In this document: one piece after another, positions 37,901-49,900 of the stretch | Layout: every line of letters begins with the position of its first letter | Numbering within the stretch: position 1 is the stretch's first letter | NCBI GenBank assembly: GCA_903813345.2 | Contig: CAIIXF020000012.1 | Location: forward strand, 21,092,184 to 21,156,183 | From: Owenia fusiformis | Lineage: Eukaryota > Annelida > Polychaeta > Sabellida > Oweniidae | DNA: 64,000 nt | Direction: 5' to 3' | Notes under the pieces: model-generated | Seen by the model: only the letters and a program-made list of their open reading frames with translations | Told to the model about the DNA's origin: nothing | Database searches by the model: none | Program-made: the position numbers and the translations under genes

Positions 37901-40900
37901 TTAGCTGTTATCGTTTCATTGTCTGTTGAAAAATTATGTTGACGAATTTTAGATAGAAGCATTGTAGAACACATACAACAACGACCAAATGTTTATTTTA
38001 TTTCAGTTAGTTTCAGTAACATGACAACTTCCCGTTATAACAGTTATTTATTTTCAGTGATGTGTGACTTACATAACGTTTTTTCTAGTTCTCATTTCCA
38101 CACCAAGTGAACTTATTTTTTCAGCTACCCTTGCCCAGCAACTATCCTGTGACTGTATTGTTATTTGACAGCTAAGTGGTGCTAAAAGAATATTTGCATC
38201 CTTCTCAATGAGAGATACTAATAATTCTTGTTCATCATTTGTCCAATTCCTTGCCCTCGACATGTGTTTCTTCGACTACCGTCTGTTCAATGTAAATCGA
38301 TTTGCATTTTGGCGCACTTATGTCTTGCACAAGTGTAATGCATGCGCAACCAATCAAATCATATCAATTATTGGATTTCTATCAATTTCAATCAATCAAT
38401 GTCAAAAACTAGCGCCATTGTCCTTTTAAATTTCGCGCCAAAATACACTCTAGACTTGCGATCGCAACTTACGTTTTAATTGTTTTGCGATTGCTTTGCG
38501 TCTGCGATTGCACTCAATTGATAATATCACGCATCGCATGCGTTACGAATTGCGATCGCAATCGCATCGCAGACGCAACGCAACTATTTGCGACCAGATG
38601 ATAATGAGGCCTCTGGTGTACCCAGGCAGGTGTCATAATCTCCTCATAATATCCTATATTAGGTGAATTTTCAGTATTTTATTTATGCTTAGTTTTCAAA
38701 TGAAAAAGTCAGTATATTTTCAGTACATTTTTAGACTTAGAATTGCTCTTAAAAGTCTATTTTTCAGTACATTTTTGTACTTAAAAATGTCCGTAAAAAG
38801 TCAGTATATTTTTCAGTACATTATTTGTACTGAATTTTATACTAAAAATATACTGAAAACGCTCCTTTCAGTACAAATGCCCTTCCTTACTTTAACAGTT
38901 TACAATAAGTTCATTTGGACAAAGCATCACTGGTCAACCCATTTACTATGGTCAGAATTTTCCTTCAAATGATAAGACATGGAAGACATTTTGTGAAAGG
39001 TAAAGTTGCTTTTGGAAGGGAACATAATTTGGCTACATAATATGTACTTATTTAGCAGAGTAATTACATTGAAGAGGCCATTACTGGGTATAATTCTATT
39101 TCCATGATACAACTAACTTATAAGTGACTTCCATAACTTAGACCATTAAATGGGAAAATCTGTCTTGGATGCAATTGTGATTTCTACCTAACATTACTAA
39201 ATTTTCTCTTTCAGTTTAGAATATAGATGAGAATAGTACATATTTAGTAGTTTTTATGTAGTTTTTACTTTAATCCACTAGAAAATTTCATTCTGAAAAA
39301 AGCATGGACATGATTGAGGAATGGCATTATGACAAAGAAAAAATAATATACAACTTGTAGACCCACACTATCCCCATTTACGCACAGCCCTCACTCAACC
39401 CCTTAATTACTCTCTTACTAACCTTTCAATCTGTACATAGGAGCACACAGAAGAACTAACAACTTTTCACAAGTTACAAACAAATGACAAAAATCTTGAA
39501 AAAAAACTCCAGGAGCGGGATAAAGAACTTCGTGACATCCAAGACAATATGGCATCTTGGAAGGAAGAAACTGCTGAACGTCTTGCCAGGAAGTTTGAAG
39601 AAGAATTGAACAGGGAATTGCAAAAGTAAATCAAATGTCTACATCCTGTTGAGTAGTTGTTTAAAAATTGTGTTGATGTATAGGAATTATTTCAAGAATT
39701 TTTCATCTTGCACAAATACAATGTAAAGGCAATTGGATTTTGTTGTAGAAAGTTTTAATTTGATGTAGTATTATTTTTAGATTTTCAAAAATAATATTTG
39801 ACACATATTTTTCAATGCTTGTGAAGAATGTCTCATGTCTCTATCCCCAAATAAGAGAAGCAACACAATCTTAAAAGTTTTGAAATTCCTTAACAATATA
39901 ACGGCTGTACAGGGTGAGATAGAATTGAAACTGTTGATTTAGAGGTTTTGATTGTCATGTAATTCTATTATGTCTGTTTTTATGTCACCAACAAAAGTGC
40001 TGACATTTTTGTAGTCTCAACTTTTTTGTTGATAGTTTTCAACAGCTGGTGTTTGGCAGTTGGTGTTCAGTGGCTGGTCGGTGTTCAATGTTTGGCATCT
40101 GTAACAAATGGCAGGTGGTGACATTTTGCATGTTAATGCCTTGTTGCTAGCTTATCATTAAAATATTTTGTGTTCTTAATCTATTTCCTAAATCAATACA
40201 TGTACTTGTGTTTATCCTATGACATGTGGGGTTTCAGACAGCAAACAGTAGTTTATTTTGACCAAAACGTTGATAGATGTTTTGAAAATAATGATTATGA
40301 GAACACTTTAAAAAAAATACTTGCATATGGGTGTCTTGGAAACCTCACTTGTGAAACCTCACTTGTCATAGGATAAAATTAGTATGTGATACCTCAAGAA
40401 ATATGGTATCTTACCTCGAACACTCTAGGCCCTTGTTAAGATATCTATATTTCACTCAGGATTAGTATAGGATATCCTATGATTTTGAGAGATATCATTT
40501 TTATCCACGAGTTGATATCAATATCTGGACGAGTGAACGTTGCGAATGAGTGCAGATATTAATATCAACGAGTGGATTAAAATGATATCACGAAAAAATC
40601 ATAGGATGTTCTATTTATCCCATAGTTCACCTAACCATGGACGTAGTTGGTTTACGTTCATGACCTAACAAAGTATTTCAAAATAACATTCAGTTTTATT
40701 TTGTCATTTGAATATAGCCAAAACATAAATCATTTCCATATTTGTGACGTCAAGAAATCACCATGTAAGCTCATGTAACAATGCATGTCACATTTGCGGG
40801 AGTTTTCAAATCCATGGAAAAAAGTGATATCTGTGGAATATTCTCCGTATTCCACAGATATCACTTTTTTCCACGCATTTGCAAAATATCATAAATATAT

Positions 40901-43900
40901 ATATGTGTTATTCTACAGATTTGACCTCAACTATGGGATAATACCCCATATCCAAAAAATAACATACATAAAATTGGTTATTGAAACTATTTTATCAGGG
41001 TAAATCAAATAGAGATCACTGTTAAACACAATGTTAAATGTATTTAGCAATTTGCATGTAGTTTTAGTTCCACAATTTATTAATTTGAATTATTATTTAT
41101 TGATTAATGCTACCCATTTGTTTTGTTGCATTACTGTCTTGTTTTGTATTAGGTGATCAAATGCACAGGTGGTCAAATCATTCAATTTGAATATTATTTT
41201 GCTTGGTCATCTATTTTGTGAACAATCTATCAATCTATGTGATGAATAATAAATATAATGTATCAATTGAAGGAATTAAAATTGAAATGGACTGAATATC
41301 CCTATGTGGCTCATGATTGCCAATGGCAATTACTTTTTATTGCACCATTGGGTGCTATATTGTGATTAGTTTGCCAAGCTGGCGGATGGCTATGTGGCTA
41401 TCCAACTTAATTTTGTTTTCAGACAAACCAGTTGAAGAAATGATTTCCAATTTCAGGGATGTTTCTTTGTATGAAAATCTAGAACTGTTTTTTAGTTTTT
41501 GGCCAACTAGGTACAATAAATGTTAAGATGGCCATTTTGTATTTTCAATCCTAAGATCATGTCTGTAAGGTTTTGTCTACAAGTTTCAAGCCTAACAATT
41601 TTAGGAATTGTCCTGGTATTTTAGGTATGTTTCTTGGTAAAAAGAAGTCTAGAACTGATAAGTTTTTGGACATTCTGGATAAATGATGAGGCGGCCATTT
41701 TGGATTTTCCAGCATAAAATCTTGTCTGTAAAGAAATATGATACAGAAAATAATGAAACTGGTTTAGATTTGGCTATGAACTGATTGTCAGTCTGGCGAA
41801 TTGTGGCAACCATTTTTATGTCACCATCAAAAAGTGGTGACATATTGCTATGGTCTCTGTTTTTTGTGACAGTGGTTGGCGATCGGCAGTTTGTGTCTGT
41901 AACAAATTCTTACAACTTCCAATAATTAACAACTAGATGTTTAGACTGACTTCAATTTTCAAAATCATCTACAACTTTTCAAAAGTTCAAATCTGACTTC
42001 ATATTTCACTTGCTTCAAATTGACCAGTTTTTTTCAAAATCAATGACCTTCTCAAGGTCAAAAAGATATTTTTTCAACTTGCTTCAAATTAACCAATTTT
42101 TTTTTCAAAATCATCTACAAGTTCTCAAAAGTTCAAATCTGACTATAGATTTGACCTTCAATGACATTCTCAAGGTCAAAAAGGATTTGACCCTTAATGA
42201 CCTGCTCAAGGTCAAAAGGTCTTTTTTCAACTTGCTTCAAATTGACCAATTACGATTTTTTAAAATCATCTACAAGTTCTCAGAAGTTCAAATCTGACTT
42301 AAGATTGAACTCACAATATTGTGAGCAACTAGGTGGTAACATTTTGTCATGTTAATGCCTTGTTTAATCCTTGGTGTAGAGCCCTTGGTTTGATAGTCAG
42401 GTAGGGTTGGGACAATGACTAACAAAATCACATAGACTTTCAGTCACATCACTATATACTGTATGTTGCCATTTTAAGACGTCTGAAAGAGCGTAAGAAA
42501 GTTGATCGAGAGATGGACAGAAGGACCAAAGACCAGGCAATGGAGATAGATGAACTCAAGTCTGAAGTCTTAAGACTGTCTTCCGTATGTATAATATTCA
42601 CTCTTTTGGAGTATTGGAGGATATGATAAATTTACTGCAAAATTGAATGAAACAGATGCAACAGGGAACATTTCTTAGTTGGTTATGGCTCATTAAAAGA
42701 TATATTCTAAGCAGATTTGTACAGTACAAATATTGTGAAAAATATTTGAATATGTTGATCACTTAATTGTCATGAATAACACAATTTGTGAAGAGATGTA
42801 CATTTGTCGTATGCTCCAATACATGTTGTAATGTTAAATGATACAGCTGGGTTTGAACACTGCACCTATACTTTTTGCTCAGAGTCTTTTGAGAAACATC
42901 CTATCCACAAGGCCAGAGTCAAATTAAATACACCCCTGGGACAAATCTAAGCAATTACATATATGAGTCAAGGCTACAAGCATAAATTCATGCAGCATGA
43001 ATGGTCAATGATACACTCTGTATATCAAAGTATATATGGAATAGGGAAATACTGTTCACATTTACTATACTTTATATATACTGTATGTCCATAGGATAAG
43101 GAAATAATGTTGAAAAATAGAGATTTTGCAACACACTTATAGTATGTTTATAAATCCCTTATGTTTATAACATATAAAGTATGTGTATTATGTCATCATT
43201 TGTTACGCAGATCTTTCCATTTATACAGAGCCATAACTTATAAAATGTTGTTTATAAGGGAGTAAATACTATTTCGTTTAGACATAGTTATTGGTAGGGA
43301 ATCGTAGTGATACTTGGCATAAAGTTATATTATTATCCAATTCACTGTATTAACAAGGAATTTGGAAGAGAAAACCTCTTATTCTTGGTGAAAAGAACAT
43401 TTGAATTGATCAATGAGATTCACATAAACACTATGTAAATTCATTATGTATAGGTACATATTTTGCGAAATGACAAAGGATAGGTATTGATATGGTGAAT
43501 TGAATTCAACAATGTTTTTCTCTTAAACCAATTATTGAAAACATTCTGTAAAAAACACGATCCTTTATGTTATGTTGACTGATTGGCAACAATTTAATGC
43601 AAAAATTATTTATATATATTTTAGATAACTGTTTTTGTTAACATTTATTGTTTTTTAATGCAATTGTTTTTTGTTCCTTTAATTCTACCGATTCTTGAGA
43701 ATGAAATCAAATGTCTCTCCGAACTTTGTTAGAACAAAATAGCATATACAACATTTTCTAGACCTCTCAATATTATAGTTATACAAAGGAAATTTTGATT
43801 GATTTATTATAGTTATACAAAGGAAATTTTGATTGATTTAACAAAAAGTATGCAAAAACTTAAAACAAACCCCTCCCAAAATAGATAAAAATTAAGATAA

Positions 43901-46900
43901 CCTTTTATTTCATTAACATACTTTTTTAAAATCAACCAAACTTTCCTTTGTACAATAACAATATTGAGAGACCTAAACACGTTGTGTTTATGTCGTTTTG
44001 ATTCAATGAGGTTCGGGTAGATGTTTCATTTCTTTCCAAACATATGATACCAAGAACAAAAGAAGTGTCTGATGTGTTTTCTAAAACAATATAGAGAAAA
44101 GTATATATACATGTTCTAGTATATATATTTCAAATTATAATGTTACCATCCAAAAGATTACCATTAAATTGACAATGTGTAAAATTTTCAGAATGTTTTG
44201 ATGACTGGTTTAAGAGCAATTATGCAATATTATATACTTTCACCAATACATTTTATTCAAACGAAACATATTAGAAAATATTACATTTTAGAGAGCACAC
44301 TTTTCCTTTATTCAAAAGAGAAAACATTTTGACAATTTTTGATGTGTATCATTTAATTGTTGCTATATTTTTGTATAGCAGAAATTATGTCATCAACAAC
44401 ATGGCTGCTGAACAGAATATCAATAATATTCAGCATCAAATTTGAACCAGCATCAAGATGTGTATACCCTTTCACAGTACATCAGTATAATACTCAACAA
44501 TGCACACTAGAAAGATTAGTCAGATATATGAAAAAATAAAAAAGCACTTTTATCAGTACTTATTGAACGCCCTGTATATTTCACATACACTTAAATATAA
44601 TTGATACAATTTGGATTTTCAGTCAGCTAGTAGCTCAGTTTCCAGCCCATCCACTTCATTGGCAGACGATTCTAGCACAATCAAACTGTTACGCCACCTA
44701 CAAGGCAGGGTGAGACTACTCAGGACAGAGAACACAAGTCTAAAACAAATGTCATCATCAGATGTCACTACTAGTAACTCTATAAATGATTCCTTAGTGA
44801 GTTACCCTTTGTTTTATACGTTTCATTTATGCAATACTCTCCTCCATATATTCAATGATTTCCTGTAGATTCAATACTTTCCACCAGGGAGATGTAAACT
44901 AAAAAAATGTTTTGAACAATTATATTGTCATAAAATAACTATAAGTAACTATAAGGTACATAATAGAGAGATTTCTCACATACGTAAAATACAACTTATA
45001 ACGTATACTTATACTTATAAGAAGACGTACAAGGTGTTTCATGATGTGGGTATTTCGTCAGGAAAGATCTTCTCGGACTGTAATAAATAAAGGTCAAAGG
45101 GATGCCTTTTGTACTTTCTTGAATTGTAGCATGTTTAGTTGATCAAAATGTGTTTGTCTAGAATAAAATAGGCTCATATATCTGTATATAGTACATACAT
45201 ATAGACCCATCTCTTCTCAAATTGACTTTTTAGAGATGCTTGTTATGAAACACCCTGTATGTCATTTGTTGAGCTAACTGAATGGGTCGTTTCCAGGAAT
45301 TGCTAGAACCTACTGGTTTGATTGGTGTTTCAAACTGATGGTTAAAGTATTTGATTGGATACTGTTCCTACTCAGCCGATTAATTTAGAGAATGCTTGCG
45401 ATCAATTGTTCCACACACATGTAGGTAAAGCTTTATACGTAGATCCAACTGTATACGTTTATCATCTACGTGTATATACAATTTTGTAAGTTCATTGAAC
45501 TTATACTGATCATGAAAACTTTGAAATAATCAACTTGTTTATGTAATGACTCACTTGAAAGGATCATGACTCACTTTAAAGGATCGTGTTTAGAATACAC
45601 TACAACTACTAGGACACGGAAGCAAGCATTTAATTATAATGTGCATAATCTACACGTGCAGATGACAGTGCATTCACAGTCTCTGGTTGATGGAGCTTTT
45701 CTGTATCGGGAATAGTTATGTTCCATTAGTACAATTTAAAATTGATTTTAGTAAATATAATAGTTCGACATGACCCTTTAAACTATACGTATACGTATAA
45801 GTTGTACTTTCACTTATGTGCGAAATCTCTCTAATTATCATTAGAATTGCTTTAGGTGTTTGCAGTATTGTTCATGTAAGCTTCCAAAATTGAGTGTTTG
45901 ATGTCCATGTTTCCCAGTTTTGATAACATCAATTTTGAACATTACTCTTAGTAGCTAGAGGCCATTTGCTTGCAAAAATTTCAAATGGAATATGACTTGA
46001 TAATTGTTTCGTAGACATGTTCTAGTGTACATTGAGCAAGGGCTCAATGTATTATTATCAAATATATGTATTAATATGAGGAATTCATTGTAATATGAAG
46101 AATGCGTATTTTATGAAAGACAACACAAAATAATATGAGAATATAATTATATATATTAACTACAAGTTACCTTATTACAATATACAATATGTATAATAAA
46201 CAAATACATTTGGCTACAACCCAGTCATTCGTTTGCCGCAAAACAACAGCCTTTACCAACATATGTAATGATACTTTAGAGTAAATCGTGAAATATAGGC
46301 GTAAATGCTAGATGTCTCATAATCGTTATTCTAAATAGCATGAGAGGTGTGCGGCCAATCATGCGATGCCATAGATAGGTAGCTGCTCTGGGCACTGTAC
46401 TCCCTGTACTAATGGCTTTCGGAAGAAATTTTAGACTTGAAAAGGGGTAGCTGCTCGAGGCGCTGTACTACCCACGGGGTGATTTAAAAAGGTAGCTGCT
46501 CGAGGCACTGTACTACCTGGATGTTCAAGTACGAATATCATTTACCGTCGAACAATCAGATAAGGATGCCGTTCGTGGGCAACCTTGCATCGGTGATAAC
46601 GGGATAAGATAGTGCGCTCGGACTCCTATCTTTGGATCGCAGTTATCCGACCCGAATGCAACACGTCGTGTTGTGCTACCTGAATGTTTGACGTTAGAAA
46701 GATCAATGAGAGAAATCAGATAGATAAATACATTACATACATTGATCCTTCGGTATAACTGAATTCGTGTCTTGAAGATGTAAATACGATATAATTACAT
46801 TTGTAAATGAATGTAAATGAAAGATGGCCAAAAGACCAGTTGTTTGCTGTCAAGTAAACGACTGGGACCCAAGTTAGAGTTAATTTTGTACATAAATGTG

Positions 46901-49900
46901 AAATAATTTGGGGAGTCCACTAACAGTTTGGGGGTTCCTCCAAAGCTATCATTGTTAAAGAAATACCGTTTGCATTTGTTCAAATTCACTTCTTAAAAGA
47001 GAGCTTCGTCTCCACTCTTTTAGTTTACAATAAATTTCTGAACTCACCGAGCCGCTCAGAATTCGTTGTCGAAATACGGACAGCTTTCTATATGGTCCTT
47101 TCCTCTGACATCACTGCATAGTTAATGACCACGTACATGTATTTAGCACGTGTTCCTTCCACTTTGCTGACTGGTTGAGATAGGGTCAGCGTGGTAGATT
47201 TGAAATGATTTATTACCTGGACAGTCACACAGTAACAGGCCCCAATCTTTGGGGCGGGGCTGCTAAAACTGTAATATTGTCTATACTAGGCAGAGGGTAG
47301 TTTAACTAGACTCTGCGCGCAGGGTGTTAGGGAAATGACATCACATTACATTGGATTTTCATGAGAGCAGGCTATGAGTATAAAGTCATCAATATGTGTT
47401 GGATGGTATAGAGACATTCATTGTGACATTTGTTTTGGGGAGTTCCTAACAAGGGTCAAAAACTTTCACTTTCATTATTAGAGCACTTTCACTTTTGATT
47501 AGTTGATGAAAATTAATTTAATTGATGATATTCTTCAAAAAGCTCATTTTTTATGTCCCCACCACATAGTGTGGGGCCATATTGTCGGCCTAGGCGCATC
47601 CGTCTATCTGTCCATCCGTCTGTCTGTCCGTCCGTCCATCCATCCGTCAATTTTGGATTTTCCGTCCTAAAATCTTGTCTGTAAAGTCTTGTCTATGCGT
47701 TTTCAGGTGAACCGTTTGGTAGATCAATTTCAAATTTTCAGGGATGATTCTTAGTATGAAAATCTAGAACTGATTAGTTTTTTGACATTCTGGGTAAATG
47801 TTAAGGTGGCCATTTTGGATTTTCCATCCTCAAATTGTGTCGGTAAAGTCTTGTCTACTCATATTCAGGATAACCATTTGACGGGATCACCCATTGGTGG
47901 GGACACTTTGTACACATTTGTGTTCTTGTATTATTTTCCAAGCCCTTGATAGTTATATACAACCTTTAACAAATAAAATTTTGTATAGCTCTGTCATCGC
48001 AGGTTGAGATTTTAAAAAAATATTACAAAAATCTTTAATTTTGGCATTTAATGAGTGATGTCACTACATGTATATTAATTAATTGATAAAAAATATTTCT
48101 TACCTCTTTAGCACATGATTTTTTGTGTTCAAAATTTAGTAAAGGATATGAACTCAACATTAATGAAGGAAAATCTCATACAAAATATTCATTGACGACT
48201 GAAATAATTTGGATTAATATATGAAATATATCACTGTATTAATTAATTATAAAAAATATTTCTTACCACTTTGGCACACAATTGACAAAGTTCTCAGAAG
48301 TTCAAATCTGACTTAAGATTTGAGGTTTGACCTTCAATGACCTTCCCAAGATCAAAAAAGGCCAAAAGGTATTTTTGAACTTGATTAAAATTGACTAATT
48401 ATTTTTTCAAAAGCTCCTACAAGTTCTCAGATCTGACTAGGTGGTGACATTTTGTCATGTTAATTCCTTGTTTGAATTTGCATCAGTGAGATTTTGACCT
48501 ATGCCACAATGTCTCATCGTGTTGATAGATTGCTTTATGGATATGTATTAATTATTATAATGTCACCACCAAAAGTGGTGAAATTGCTATAATCTCTCAA
48601 GGTCAAAAAAGACATGTGTGGTTGGTTTCTGTAACAAATTCTTACAACTTCAAATAATCTACACAAATACTGTACAGACTTCAATTTTAAACTTCAATTT
48701 TTTCCTTTGACCTTCAATGACCTTCTCAAGGGCAAAAAAGTTTAAAAAATGTCAAAAAGGTATTTTTTAACTTGCTTCAAATTGACCAATTTTTTATCAT
48801 TCTCAAAATCATCTACAAGTTCTCAAAAGTTCAAATCTGACAATAGATTTGAGATTTTACCTTCATTGACATTTTGTCATGTCAATGCTTTGTTCAATAC
48901 AATACTTTTCATTCATGCATTGATTCTCAAATATACAATACTTTCCATTTATTCAGTACTTTCCATGTATGCAATGTCTCTTACAATACTTACCATATTC
49001 AATACTTTCCATTCATACATTGATTCTCATATATACAATACTTCCTATATATTCAATACTTAGTTTCATTTATTCAATACTTTCTATTTATGTATTGATT
49101 CTCATATATACAATACTTTCTATATATTCAATACTTACCATGTATTCAATACTTACCATTCATGCATTGATTCTTTTATGAAAACCATGGGTCTGATATT
49201 CACCAGGTATGCCAATTTGACTAGATCATGAGTATATCTATATATGTGCGAAGTTTGGGTGAAATTCATACTAAACAACGATGCCTTTAAAGCGCCCCCA
49301 GTTTTTTGTCAAAATCGGGGGCCGCTGAACCGCTATCTAAATCATGTCAGTAACATCTTAGACTTGGTATGTGCTTAGCATGAATGTCGATCTAGTCAAA
49401 TTTAACGCTTTTATGAAAAATAAATCAATAAAGCACGAAATATAGAAGATAATCTCTCAAAATCAAACATCTAAAGCTGGGTGGGCTAATTGTGACGTCA
49501 CTACAAGATAGAATCCATTAGGTGATCGCAAATCATCAATTCGATACTTTCTATTTATGTATTGATTCTCATATATACAATACTTTCCATTGTAGCAGCA
49601 TTACAATGATAGTACTACCAAGAACATGGAAATGCGGGTAAGCCAGGCAGAATTACGGGCCTCACAGGCTGAGGAAAGAGCAGACCGTAATCAGCTGCTT
49701 CTTACATCTAAGATGGTGGAAATGTCAAAACTTCAAAATGCACTTACTACTCAAACTAAGGTTAGTTTATAAATGAACCCTTGATCATCCCTCCCCCTAA
49801 ATTTTGTGAGGGAGAAGCTGTCCATCACTGTCCATTTTTATATATCTATTCATTCATTCATCTGTTCGGACATTCATAATTCATGTTACATCTGAACACC

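Larger units (their letters stand above)
36566..38612. mobile_element. PIF/Harbinger transposon, degraded
   Basis: The inverted ends AGGCCTCATTATCATCTGGT... and their complement match over about 25 bp. CTG flanks both sides (36563-36565 and 38613-38615), the CWG-type duplication of PIF/Harbinger. Just inside each end lie clustered GCATCGCA/TGCGATGC words, likely transposase-binding sites. It carries a HARBI1-like fragment and a Myb/SANT-like ORF on the opposite strand, the standard two-gene layout. Confidence 0.9.
35861..38887. mobile_element. TA-flanked TIR element holding a Harbinger element
   Basis: AGGGAGGGCATTTATACTGA and its inverted counterpart (ending CAAATGCCCTTCCT) are flanked by TA on each side (35859-35860 and 38888-38889). 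The TIRs contain diverged units of AAATGTACTGAAAAATATAC. The element at 36566-38612 is nested within it, so the host element is older. Confidence 0.75.

Noticed and set aside
44797-44868. Extension of exon 10 to the stop at 44868
   Set aside because: There is a good donor at 44796, the added residues are unlike the protein, and exon 11 joins in phase.
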